Assembly (NCBI GenBank): GCA_905331475.1
Contig: CAJNYU010004051.1
Location: forward strand, 248,001-312,000
Reading direction: 5' to 3'
Length of the DNA: 64,000 nt
Source of the DNA: Rotaria socialis
Lineage: Eukaryota; Rotifera; Eurotatoria; Philodinida; Philodinidae
Position numbers and translations under genes: made by a program. Shown here one piece after another: positions 35,501-48,733 of the stretch (the stretch's first letter is position 1; each line of letters opens with the position of its first letter). The notes under the pieces were generated by a model. The model ran no database searches. It saw only the letters and a list, made by a program, of their open reading frames with translations, and was not told where the DNA came from.

Positions 35501-38500
35501 AATCAACAACCAAAACCAACAGTATTAACTAAAACAATGTTACAATCAATGAATCATTTAGAAAAATCAATTACATTATATAAAATATTTTTCCATCGAT
35601 TTATAATAACGTTTTTAATTGATAATAACAAAACAACGATGCATGAAAAATTTCAAAATATTCATTCAATAACACAAAAAAAGACAAACGAAAATATTTT
35701 AGCACTTTTTAATCATTATCAAACACAAAATGAATTTCAGTTAAAATTAAATGACAACGTCGATTATTATAAGCGTGCATTTGACGATTGTTGTAAATTA
35801 CTTATTGAGTTTTGTTGTTTTCAAAGACAATCCTCAATAACAGATCAATCAACCCTGTCAAAAGGTAATTAATTATTAAGCATTTTCTTTCTTCGATATT
35901 TTATTGATGAGAAATTCTTTTATTGCACAGAACGTCATTTTGTTATTAATGAATCCTTGTTTCCTGTTTCTGTTGTTTCTATCCTAGACAACAAATAAGG
36001 GGCGTAGATTGAATAAGACGAATTCATTTTCTTTTTGTCTGCCGTCTCTCTGATGCACATTAGATAGGCCGACCAATCGATAATACAGCTGTCGTTGCTT
36101 TTCCGCCAGAACAAATTCAAAAGATTAATACGTATCGACTCGTACAATGGTCAATAGACATCGATTTACATAAGGCTTTGTTCATTCGCAATGATAAGAA
36201 GAATAAAGTATTTAACATTGATGAATATAAATGCTTTGATAACCTTCTTACGGTCGATCGTTGATACCGCGTTTAAATACATACTATAGACTTGAGATTA
36301 ACACACGATGATGGACTCTGAAAAATCATTTTTTTTCCTTCGTCTTCTTCTTTTTCAATGCAAGGCTTAACATATGAAACGCCCTTTCTCACGCTATCAA
36401 ATATAAAATTGAATTTTGAATACAATAGTGTGATTGTTAAGCTGATGGGCGTGCATGAAGTGTTCTAGCCGAGTTGAAAAAAGTAATAGTAACAATCAAG
36501 CCATATTTGCTCGTCAGAAAAATGTTATTTTGTTCTAATTACGTATACATATCGTAACCACAAATAGCTCTTCAGAGTTCAGACACACATATTAAAATAT
36601 ACGAAGTTTCGTAATATACCATAATTGCGATGAACCCTCGTTCATTATGTTTAAAAAGCGAAAAGTTGCCTATTGAATAATTTTGCCCAATTGAATTTAT
36701 GCTACTCGTGTATTATTTGATAACGGGTAATGTTTATGCGTTATGCAAGCTAAACGAAGTAGAAAATATCGGGTCAAATGAAACTATTAAAAACATCGAC
36801 GAATGTCAGGAATTAACAGAATTCGGATGCATTTATTGCCAATAGCCTTGGGCAGAAGAAAAAAGATTATTAGAGATAATATAGAAAGCGTTAAATTTAT
36901 AATAGAAACAAAATTTGGATTTTATTTTCTTATCAGTCATGAAACTATCTACGGAATTTACTATAAAATGTAAGAAATTCATAAATAAATGAGTATGCAT
37001 AGGAGCAGTAAAAAGTGTTTCTCCTATATTCTTCTTGAACATTATTAATTCGTCAACAGAAAAGAGCCTTATACATTATTCTCCAATAATCATTGTATAT
37101 ATATATATAATTACAATGGTTTGCAAAAAGAACTTGGAACGAATCTTTAGCGTATATTAACGCCTTTTTTAGCTGCTTTCAAAAAAATGTTTCTATATTT
37201 AATACATATCAATGTACAGTCTCAGAATATCTGATCCAATATTTGATTCATTCTGCTTTCTTTTCAATAACCAAGGAATATCTATCTTTTTTCTGTTAGT
37301 TAATTTTGATTATAAAGTTTTTTAATGTTCATCTTTAAGACGGTTCAAATGGCGCGAGGTTGAGCTCGTGGAAACCGTTAATTTACATTGTTCGCGCCAT
37401 TTTTCAGTTCATTTTTTAAAGTACTTCATTATTTTCTCGAATAAATGGACCTAATTTTTAGTTGTATTTGTTATTAATCACATTTTTTTCGAAACATTAG
37501 TTGCTCAATATTTCTGAAAGCATTGGGTTCTGAGATTTTTAATTTGGTATCCAATTGTAGGCAATGTTATCTTTGCATATCGGTAGATTTTCTTCTTCGA
37601 GCAAATTCTGATGTTCCAATAATGTAATCAGAAAAATTTGATGTGATTTTAGACTGGCTGTCTTGATTATATCAGGTTATTATTACAGAACTATAAAATA
37701 GAAACCCATCAGATATACGAGTATTTTTCGTAGATAATCTATTTAGTATAAATCTACAATAACCGCAAAACAAAGACTCGAGATAATCTAAAAAACATTA
37801 AATCTTTATGTTGTGAGATTGTTCCAAGTTTTTTTTGCAAACCATTGTATATATATATATATTTGTAAGGATAAAAGTAGCAGATTTGCTGTTTTCTTCT
37901 TCGTTATAGTTTCTATGAATTTAATTTGAATGCACAATATATTATTGAAAGATATTTACAAAAAAGATACCATCCTAAGAATAGCATGTATATTGAATGA
38001 TCTCCATCGTATTGTACAAAATAATCGACTGCAGCCATGCATAATTGTAGATTATCGCTTCGAAATATCATGAAAACATTAATAATAAATATTATATTCG
38101 GTTAGAAACAAATATTTACAGGATAACTAGGCACATCAACCGGGCCTGGAAGTTTGGTTTGAATTACGACTTTCTTTTTTATAAGTCAATTAACAAAAGG
38201 CAGTGGAAGTCAGCTAAATGAAACGATTTCAGAATTGATTTATGCAATGGAGTAATTGAACCGAGAAATTGAATACTCACGAGCACACTAAAAATCAGTC
38301 AACCATGCTTAAAAAGCTAATCGAATTTGAGTTTATACGAATCTTCGAGTACTTCCGTTATATTCCTCAAATAGTACAACAGGCGCTTCGGTCGATTCAG
38401 TACTTTGATAGAGTTTGAATTTATTTTATTTTTAATAATAAGATCTGTTTCTAACACGACTAATTGCTCTTCTTTTTTTTTTAAGGTAAAACTGATTTTG

Positions 38501-41500
38501 ATGATTGGTCTATTGATCTATGTGTACTATCCGTGTGCGAAAGTGGTCATTTCTTTATTCAAACAACCGCTATATCTGTTTTAATTGAATTACTTGGTTA
38601 TACATTGTATATTTGCAATCCGAAATCTGATAAATACTCAAATGAATTAACCACTGGAACTAATCTCACGCTTCCAGAAAATGTCTCAATTATCCCATCC
38701 TTCAATCAAGAACAAGTATCATTACTAATAAGCGAAACACTTTTCTTTCAACATATTACTGCCTATCTATGGGAACATTTAAGTGATAAATACGAACGAC
38801 AATTAAATTTAAAGGCATCACGTATATTATCGATGCTTCATTCTATGTTGCCCAATGGTGATTGTGAAGATTTAATTTGTAATCAATTATCATCGACACA
38901 TATAAAACAATATGAAAATGAATGTATTATAATTGATGCATATAAACGGTTTTTTAAATTATGGAATTCAACACGTGACATATCTATTATAACATATGGG
39001 CATTTAAGTAAAACATTTGAACGGTGTTTACTTATTGTATTAAGTATTCTTAATGAATCAAATAATCGTTGTTTAAGATCAATGGTACAGCAATGGACAT
39101 TTGACTGTTTTATTAATGGTAAATATAAATGAAATTTTTCTTGTAAAAATTTTCTTGATTTTAATTTCTAGGAGATATGTATCGAATATTTGATGTTATT
39201 CTCATAATGTTATTGCATCCCGATACAGCACGTATTAGTGTACAAAAACTGCATCCTGTCGCTCATAAAGAATACTTTCATACTCGATTATTTAATTCTA
39301 CTGATCAATCATCAAATAATCCAAATTTTCAAGCACAAGAAAGTAATATTAGTAATGATACAGATGATACCAGTGTTGGTGATATCAATGAAATAACGTT
39401 CTCAGTATTAATTGATGATAGAAATCATGATGATTATGTTGGCGCCGATGATGATGATGATGAAGATGAAAATTTCGATGATGACGACGGTGAACAAGAA
39501 GAAAGTGATGATGAAAAACGAGTATGTTTTGAAAAAAATGAAATTTATTGTGCTTTAATAGTAAAATCTGACAAACCTTATTTCGGGAAGTAGATATATC
39601 GGAAGTCAATAGCATTAAAATGTAGTATTTCGATTAGAAAGACTATTCAATCATCATCTCATTGTTTTCAGCAGTAAACAGTTTGATCTAACTGAATAAA
39701 TAAGGAGGATTCCCGTTTCAAATAATAAATTTTAATTTTTACCGATTCCGGAAGAACACAGATTCGAATACTGTTTTCTTTTGTTCAAAAGCATCAGCTT
39801 TACATTTATCACTATCTGCATGAAACGCAAGATAGGTCCGATTGTATCCATAGTAAACTATTGTCACATTTTCTTTCGTCTGCTTTAATTAACTATCTTC
39901 AATATGATGCTTCCGGTCTATCAATATTTTCAAACATATTTTCGTACATTTAGGAGTGACCTCGTTTTTTTTTCTATCAAAGGCTATAATAAAGACCCTT
40001 GATTGTTCACTTTTGGTGACTTCGAAATACTTCTGGATAGAACTGATTGTATGGCGTGTGAATTTCTTCTCATGGAACTCTAATGTTAAGTCACAGTCGA
40101 AGACAAAAGAAGAAGTATCTATCTATCTATCTATCTATATATATATATGTATGTATGTCGTACATAGTTCTATTACTATATGGACAAAGGAACAATCAAA
40201 AGTGGATAATATAATAGTTTATTTGGGTTTCTATGCTTATTCTTTCGATTTAATTGACTATCAGTAAATTTGATCGATAGATTTTTTCAATTGATTAACA
40301 AACTTGATTTATCACAAACTAAATTTTAAGATAGCGTACTATTCATTTAATCTATTTACTGACCAGATATTTTATTACCTTTTTTTCTTCTTCTAACAAT
40401 TATTATTCTAACAATCCTTATTCCTATTCTTTCAATTCGTTCTAATGGAGTTTGCTTATTTTCCAAATTTCGAAAACCATCAGTCTGGACAAAATTAAGA
40501 TTCATAGGAAATTAAAATAATATTAATTTTGCTTTTTTTTTCAAATTTGTTCAATAGATATATGGCATAAGCTGTACTGATACAGGCGAAGTTGTTTATC
40601 ATATGAAGCATTCATCACCACAACCGATGAAATCTGATGCAATGAAACCTCCTCCAACATTAAGTCTTTCTCAGCCAAGTCTTTCAAATAGCCGATCAGG
40701 ATCTCCAACAACGTCATCTAAATCAATGAAACGTCGTGCACCAACAATCCCAACAGTTTTCAGTCGTATCAATAGCGGTATTGAATGTGATAGTACAAAA
40801 AGTAGTAGCAATAATCTTCTACGAATGCATACGTCACTTCACGAAGATGCATCTCATGAAACGGATTCTCTTGCTGACTCTCAATTAACAAATTCAACTA
40901 TGATTTCAAATATGAATATTAATAGTAGTCGTCGACCTCATTCAGTGGGTCCAATACCGCACGCTGTTACCATTGACGGTATATCAGAACCACCAATGAC
41001 ACCATTAAAATGTTTAAATGAATCGGAATCTCTGCCGATAAATTGTAATTCAACAAAAAAATCTGAATCAATAGATCGTTCACGTAAAATTGATTCTCAT
41101 TTAGCTTACATTTTACTGTACACACAGCCCTATGATTATAATCGTGTAACATTTGCTTTAAATACTATTGAAACTTTAATTGATTTATTACCTCAACAAT
41201 TAATGCATACATTACTAGTAACAACCAATATTCAAACATCACCCATCAGTGTTCACAACAAACGTTTACATGAACTTTCATTAAGACATCGTCATGCAAT
41301 TGAGGGAAAAAATTTTTATTCGTCAGTTGAAAACATTTTGAATAATCATCAATCTTATTTATATACATTAATCAATATTCTTTTAACGTATGCACGTACT
41401 TATTATTCAAAATCATTTGAGCATCGTTTAAATATACACGATTTACAGGGTAATCGTAAAGTTCATATACGTTGTTTAATATTATTAAAACGTATTTGTC

Positions 41501-44500
41501 GTGATTTATCGTCGATATGTATGGAAAATATTCATCTAAATAATATATTAATTAATTATATCAATGATTTATTTCAAAAATTATCTTTTCAAAAAACAAT
41601 TTTACATTTATTTAATACAATTATAGAAAAACTCAATTTAAAACAACGTTTAATTAAAACAAAAACATTAACAAAAATACTTTATGATTACAATATTGAA
41701 TCATTCTACGATGAATTAACACGACAATATTTACGTGAACTAGTTGAACTATTAGAAGAAATTATTTTATTGGAAAATATTCTTCGTTATTATCAACAAC
41801 GTTTCGATAACAGTTCTAATCAAAGTACACTACAAACGTTTGCATCAAATATTCTTGCATCGGTTACATCGAATAGTGTACAATTAACAGCCAATGATTA
41901 TTCAAATATATCACTATTTCAATTTCGTAATCATTCTGAAATTGATTTTATTAATCTAATAACAAAATCTAACCAAATGAATTCAACAGCAAACCCATTA
42001 CGTTATATTGATAATCAACCGATTGTGAATCAAAGTCTTTTTCTTTCGTCAATATTGCAATATTTAAAGCAGATTGATTTCATTGAAAATCATCGCCATA
42101 TCATAAGTTTAGTTGTTCGAATATTACCACATTGTGGATCATCCTTGAAATCAATAAGTAGTTTAGTTATTGAACAAATCTGTCGAAATTTATGTTTTAT
42201 TGTTCAAACATATCATCAACAACAACAAGGCAATAAAATGAAATTCAAGTATGTAATAAAATTTTGGTTTTCTAAAACTTTCAATCAAATACTAATTGGA
42301 TCTTTGTTTGCTAATTCATTAAAATGATTGACAGAAGGAGTGAGCTTATCTATTGTTTACCTACGTCATACTAAAGTAAATTTGATTTGAACAAGGTCAT
42401 TCAACATATCTCTTGTTTACACATGTAATTGGGCCCTGGAAAAGTCAAAGAAGAATCTGATATGGTGCCGTCTGGCTTTTTTTTCGATGATTGTAAAGAT
42501 AACATGAAGCATATTTGCTTAGAGAAGTATTGATTTTGTCGATGTTTGCTCGGTGAAATAGCTTGGAGCGTTAGGAATTGCAGAAAGTCTTCCCTGTAGA
42601 CGTAAATATTCTATATGCCCTAATTTGAAGATTAATCATAGCCATATTCATATGTCATCAAAAGGAGATAATCTATTTTGATCATTAATCAGGGATAAAT
42701 GAAGAAAAAAACAAGATCTGGATTTCTATGAAATATTTCAATCGACATTGATTACAAAGAATACCGAGAAGTTGCATCGATTTGTATCTAAGTCTATTAT
42801 CAAATTGGTAGAACGAACAATGAAAACATAAAAATGATTTCATTTTCGCATCGATATAACAACTAACGGAAATTTGCATGAAACGAAGAATTTGAAGCGT
42901 ATAAATAAAACTGGTTCAATGATTAAAATTTAAAGAATCTGTTGTATTTGTTTTCTTAAACTACTTTAACTTTCTTTTCATGATCTATAAGAAAAAATTT
43001 GTCTAAAAGCTAATCATGAATCAGCTCGCATATACAAACTTTAGTTTAATACCGTATAATAACTGTGTAATTTAAAATATATGACATTTTATTTTCTCTA
43101 TCATTTTAAAATTGTTCCAAATTGATAATAGCTTATTATTTGAACAAAAAATGTCTCATCAGAGACGATTAACTTCATCCAAACATTTTTAAATAAAATG
43201 AAAAATTCAACAACAATTTCTTTCTTTTAGGCAATTACCGTATTTTGATGTATTCGATTATGTTATTCATTTAATTCAACGCCTTTCATATATATGTAAT
43301 TATTGTCTACTTGGTAATATTATTGATAATGGACATTTTCCCAATCAAACACTTAGTCCACAACATTGGATGAAAGCAGTAAGTTAATCTGTACATATGA
43401 ATTTTAAATTCTATTTTTCTTTCAAAATGTTTCAGTTAACAATAAATGAACGTGATTTGTCCGATGCACGTCAATCTATTGTCAATCAATTTCCATCAAT
43501 CCTGTCAAGTATTCTATTTATATGGAAAACCATATCCGAACAATATTTATTTGATAATGCAAATGATCAAACAGCATCGAATCTACTTCCAATTCATCAA
43601 TCACTAAATAATCTTTGGCCACAATATAGTGTTAAACAAATTCGCCAAACAATTCTTGATTATCTTTCATCATTAACAAAATCTAATGGTGTAGCATTTC
43701 TCAGTGCCGTTGCACAATGTTGGGGCGAACGTAAACGTCAACAACGAACACAACAAAGAAGTAATACAACATCAACATTAGACACATCATCACGTACGAC
43801 AATACTGACAATGCCTAGAGATAATATCGGTGAAGCACAAGCACTCATTGAAATTGTTATGAACATTAATGGATATACACTCAATGACATGATACCAAAT
43901 ATGAATGAACTGATACGAAATCAATTAACAGCCAGAGATAAGGTAAATTTTAAAGGAAAACTATTAGATAAGCGAAGTTCTTCTTTGGACTAGTTTTTAC
44001 AGTTATCGGCACTTTATAATATGAAAGTTGAACATAACAGAAGGGTATATCTATTTCTTTTTTCATTTAATCTCATCTTCTTATCGGTTTTATAAATAAT
44101 TATTTTTCGAGCTTCACCTTACATACGAATATCAGTTTTTTTTGTTCATTTTTAATATTAAATAATAATGATTTAAATAATATATTTTAGAAAAAACAAA
44201 ATTATGACGTATGGTGTTTACAATTTCTATTAGCATATATGCAACATCAAAAAAGTGTATCTGTCGATTGCTGGCCATCATTAGCATTTATGTTTAAAGA
44301 ATGTTTATCACAATCAATATCATCACCTGCTACATTCTTAATAATACGGTATTAGAGAAATATAGAATCTCTCACTATCAACTAGCTACTTTTGTTGTTT
44401 TGTTTTGTTTTTGTTATAGAATTTTAAGTTTCTATATAAAACAATCACCGTCACTTGTTGAACGCCGAGATTTAAAAGATCTACAAGTACGAATTTTGAA

Positions 44501-47497
44501 AGACGAAAAAGAATGTCATTATTTTTATTTTCTTCATAGGATATAACAATGAGAGTACTTGATAATTGTAATACAATTGTTGCTTCATCACTGGAACAAA
44601 CAACATGGTTAAGAAAAAATTTACAAGTACGTGTTGCTCAACCTGATGCTCAATCCATAAAAAGTAGTTCAACTGGAGGTCAGACAACATCGATAGGACC
44701 TGGTTCTTTGCATGAGAGTGGAAGTGTTCCTGTTGATGATACTTCTGATTTTGATGGTGAGTAAAATTGATATCAATAATATTTAAGAAAACAAAAAATG
44801 GCACGAATAAGAATATTTTCACTTTTCAATGAAGATTTAGCACGTAATACACTGTCGACAGTGGTTAACATGATCGACAAATTTTCAGCTAAAATTGTGC
44901 CACAAACTGTTTTGAATATGACTTTAAGAGGTATTTGCTATGAGCTAATCTTATGTGACTAATCGAATCATTTTGTTTGAGTGTTAAATACACTGTTTTA
45001 ATAATACGCAGAAAATTTGGTTTTATATGATTATTGCTAATCGGTAATAATTTCCAGATCTATCTATATAATATGCTGCTTTTGTGCAAAGCTAAAACCA
45101 ACTAAAGAAACACGTACGTCTTTGAGTTGAAGTCCGCTATGAGGTGTTGTAAATTGCTACATTCAATATCTGCTTAACTGCTGGCATATTATATTGTGGC
45201 TATCAAGATGATTTGTCTCAATCTGATTCCTTTGAAAAACGAATGATAGATCTCATTGTAATATTCACATACGGTAAGAATATTTCCTTTTTTTTTCAAA
45301 CCGTTTCATCACGCAGTTTTGCACACTCTCATCTTTAACTAATTATTAAAATCCTTTCGAATGCAAAAACAAAATCCATTTCATAACTGATTTTCTCAGT
45401 TGCTATTAATCAAGAATAAAAAAAATAAATGTAACTAATGATTTATAATATTTTAAATACATTCCTTTCTATTTTCATCAGCTAAATTTCTCCTTTTTTT
45501 GCCATTAAATTAGGTGTATCTCAAGCCATTAACACAGGTGACTTTGTAAACAATGGAAATTATAGTTTTCTTGCACTGTCAGTTCTTGCTGAACATGCTG
45601 CAACATTGCTCGACATAGTCTATAATCGAACAGACGAAAAAGATCGTGTTGTATTACCATTTCTACAAAATCTCGTTACAAATGTTATGCCATATGTACG
45701 TACACATGTTGCTGCCAATGCTCCATCGTATCGTTCAGCATCAGCTTTACTTATGAACATATCACAATATTCTTATACACGAAAATCATGGAAAAAAGAG
45801 GCATTTGAACAATTATTCGACGTAGCATTTTTTCAACTTGACATAACTGCATTACGTTCATGGAAAATAATTGTTGATAATATGATAACAAACGAACGAC
45901 CAACATCATTTCGCGATGTTATGACAAAAATCAATACTGTCCAAACCGGTTTATTTGTATCAAAAGAACATGAATATGAACAGCGTGCTATGCTTGTTAA
46001 ACGTTTTGCATTTGTTATATATGCATCAGAAAAAGATCAATATAATCGACAATTACCTGAAATACTTGAACGTATTGCTGATCTACTTAAATTACCTCAA
46101 GTGCCAATATTGCATACACAAATGTTTCTATTTTTGCGTGTACTTCTATTGAAAATATCGACGAAAAATTTGATTTCATTATGGCCTATACTTATGACTG
46201 AACTTATACAAGTTTTATTACAACTAGAACAAGATCTCATCTCGGATCTTGATGGAGACGCCAAGTAAGCGAATGATTTATCAATATTAAAACACACTAA
46301 TAATTCATGTTCTTTTTATTTTTTATAGATCTCATGTACAGCGATTAGTAACTAATGATTTGGCTACTACCAATGTAGCAAGTACTTCAACTGGCTCAAA
46401 TCCTGCTTTAAAAATGTATTTATATGCATGTAAATTACTCGACGTATTATTGGCTATGCCCTATTCGGAATTATATCATTTTCAACTGTAAGTAAACTTC
46501 TCTTAGGTCACAACAAACACTTAATATTTGAGAAAATAAAATTTGTTTTTTTGAACCAACAATTTTCTTCTTAACTTTTTATATTGCATTAAATTCATCT
46601 ACAGAATAGACGCAACTCATTATTTTGAGAATATATTAATTTACTTGACCTCTAAGCAATTAATAGATGAAGTATGGGCATCTATCTTTAGAAGTACTCG
46701 CAACATTTTTTTTCAAAATGCTGTAACAGATCTGTACTCTTTCATATATTTTAGCTCCAATCAAAGCTAAATATAGGTTTAACTAATGAGTATAACCAAT
46801 CATGCGTTACACCATAAAAACAAAATAAGAATAGTAGCTAAGACTCATTAAGAAATATAAAATTAAAGTAAATTCTTACACAACTCGATAATCAAAAAAT
46901 ATTCATTTCTAGAATACTAAAGAAAGAAATCTTTAAATTGACAATATAAAATCATCCCGAGTTGACTAGCAATACAATTGTTTTTCAATGCATACAAATT
47001 CTACTAACATTTGTTTTCTTTCTAGTTTTCGGTCTGCATTTGTTACTGATGAAGATGCAAACGACAGAAAATCTCCTATTGATACATTCATTGCCTTTTC
47101 AATACGTTTATCAAAGTTACTTGAAAGAAAACTACAATCAATGTCGACTTCAATGCATGATCGTATTCCAATAATAAAAAATATAAATCGTCCATTACTT
47201 CGTTTACGTACAATAACAAATATAATTGAATTATATCCATTTTTTAATTGTTTAACACAAATGCATACATATGATCATCATCATTATCAGCACACACTGC
47301 CAACGCATACGCATACGTTAAATAAACAAATGCCCATACTGAAAAAGAAAGAATCATCAAAGAAGAAAAATAAATCATTAACGCATGCATCATCATATAG
47401 AAAATCTGAATCAACAACAATGAATTCGGTTAAAGAAGAAACTATGAGTGAAATTGAAACAAGTGTACTTGAGGATTTTGTTGAATCATGGATATAA
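32573..47497 (+). CDS. dop1: DOP1/Dopey leucine-zipper-like membrane-trafficking protein
   Basis: DOP1 works with MON2 and the flippase Neo1/ATP9 in Golgi-endosome traffic. Fifteen exons: 32573-32719, 32792-33334, 33402-33915, 34641-35864, 38486-39118, 39172-39560, 40558-42248, 43231-43378, 43436-43942, 44191-44348, 44420-44486, 44540-44756, 45514-46264, 46329-46487 and 47026-47497. All phases agree, giving 2539 residues (human DOP1A about 2465). N-terminal Dopey domain: GRYKNFIANLERVLKQFE, SIPKRITLSKRLAQCLHPAL, SGVHLKTLEVYETIF. C-terminal conserved block: EKDRVV, NAPSYR, RKSWKKEAFEQLFD, EQRAMLVKRFAFVIY, LRLPQVP-like, FLFLRVLL, and FQLFRSAF. Two very acidic stretches at 35221-35280 and 39448-39513 look lineage-specific. 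Introns are mostly 50-100 nt but intron 4 is 2.6 kb and carries a Tc1/mariner-like MITE. An extra small exon in 44757-45513 cannot be excluded. Confidence 0.92.
37114..37847. mobile_element. Tc1/mariner-like MITE in DOP1 intron 4
   Basis: The ends CAATGGTTTGCAAAAAGAAC... and its reverse complement at the right (about 30 bp, with one or two differences) are flanked by TA on both sides (37112-37113, 37848-37849), as expected for Tc1/mariner insertion. TTGCAAAA close to the terminus is typical of Tc1 ends. 734 bp, no transposase frame. Both ends sit in (AT)n tracts. A smaller internal hairpin (ATGGCGCGA/TCGCGCCAT, 37345-37405) lies inside. Confidence 0.7.
40113..40158. repeat. (TATC)n(TA)n(TGTA)n microsatellite
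   Basis: Compound microsatellite in DOP1 intron 6. Confidence 0.85.
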
Positions 47498-47679
47498 AAA
47501 TCTTATTAGTTTATTTATTCTTATTTTATTTTGTTGACTTAAGCAAAACAATTTGCCAAAAATATTTATATATATATATATAATATATTTTATTTTCTTT
47601 TCTTTTTCCCTTTCCGTTAAACCATTGAACAGTTTGATAGTTTACACATCTCTTCTGCTTTGTTCTGTTTTTTCTTTCC

Positions 47680-47725
<46 letters not shown>

Positions 47726-47875
47726 ATTGTCAATTCTAAAATGTTTAAAAAAGATCTTTTTTTCTTTCTAGTTCTGTTATCATTCGGAAAACATAACAAT
47801 AACTTTGATGCTATGCGCTTGTTTATTGAAAATAAAAACAAAAACAAAATAAACAAACCCTTCTCATTGTAGATA
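47498..47875. other. DOP1-DPM3 intergenic region with (TTG)n
   Basis: Contains the DOP1 3' end, an (AT)n tract near 47563 and a (GTT)n run at about 47681-47727. Position makes it the DPM3 promoter/5' UTR. The long frames through the GTT run are composition artefacts. Confidence 0.6.
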
Positions 47876-48169
47876 ATGAATCCAAAAACAATTTTACCAA
47901 TTTGTATGGGTGTACTCCTTCTTTGGACACTCATTGCATTGAATCTATTTCCAATTAGTTTACCAACATTTTTATATCGAATTATTCTTGTTGTTCCATT
48001 TTTGGGAATTATGTTATTCGGGTTTTATTCATTATTTTATTTAATATATAAAGTTATGAATCTTAAAGATTGTCCTCAAGCACAAATTGATTTACAACGT
48101 GAAATTGAACGTATTAGAACGGATTCTCGTTATCAATCATTATTTCGTGGAAACAGCAATACTCGCTAA
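47876..48169 (+). CDS. dpm3: Dolichol-phosphate mannosyltransferase subunit 3
   Basis: DPM3 is the small ER membrane subunit that anchors and stabilises the catalytic DPM1 subunit of dolichol-phosphate-mannose synthase, which supplies mannose for N-glycans, GPI anchors and O-mannosylation. This single exon encodes 97 residues (human 92). Two membrane spans are visible (about 8-25 and 38-60). They are followed by the family signature NLKDCPQAQIDLQREIERIR (about 63-82), the cytosolic coiled segment that binds DPM1 (human equivalent [20 protein letters not shown]). An AATAAAAA signal follows near 48251. No intron. Confidence 0.85.
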   Translation: MNPKTILPICMGVLLLWTLIALNLFPISLPTFLYRIILVVPFLGIMLFGFYSLFYLIYKVMNLKDCPQAQIDLQREIERIRTDSRYQSLFRGNSNTR

Positions 48170-48733
48170 GATGAAAGAAGTCGTTTGAATGATGGGTGTA
48201 TGAAAATTTTGCTTATTGGTTATATTTGCTATTTTTTTTCTGTTTCTTTGAATAAAAAAAAAAAGGAAGAAAAGTGAAACAATGACGATGCATGTTTTTT
48301 TTAATGACTGTTTTATTGTCTTTATAGATGGTAGTATAGATGAGTAAACGAGAAGAATTTGTACTTAAGTCAAGATAGCATTTCAATAGAATTAATCACG
48401 GTTAATGATGTCAGAAAGATACTTTCATTGTTGATAGACAATTTGAGAAGCTGAGAAGATCTGATTGACATGCGTAGATTACATAAAGCATCTAGAAAAA
48501 TAGAAGACTCATTCTTTTTCCTACATGATCTATTTACAACAGTTGTCTTTTGTTATTTAAGGAAGAATATAATCACGCAAGCAGAAACGGCTATTTCTGT
48601 CTTCTAATTGAATTTTCTTTCTGTAATAAAGCGCTTGTTTTATTTATCGCCACTTAGAAATTTGTCTATAATACGAAGTTCTTTTTACCTTTCAGATCTT
48701 AGAAAAGAAAAAGAATTTATACTAGATCACTGC
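48170..48733. other. Intergenic, DPM3 to thioredoxin reductase
   Basis: Contains the DPM3 3' UTR and the TrxR promoter and 5' leader. A TTTCAG acceptor near 48697 could end a 5' UTR intron. No further gene seen. Confidence 0.5.

Noticed and set aside
46604-46770. Possible alternative DOP1 exon with compatible phase 2 acceptor (about 55 open codons to TAA)
   Set aside because: Joining exon 14 directly to 47026 gives FQLFRSAF, matching the conserved DOP1 segment; the alternative shows no homology and truncates the protein.
47553-47934. Poly-Leu/Val/Thr frames around the (GTT)n tract
   Set aside because: Direct translation of a trinucleotide microsatellite; not genes.
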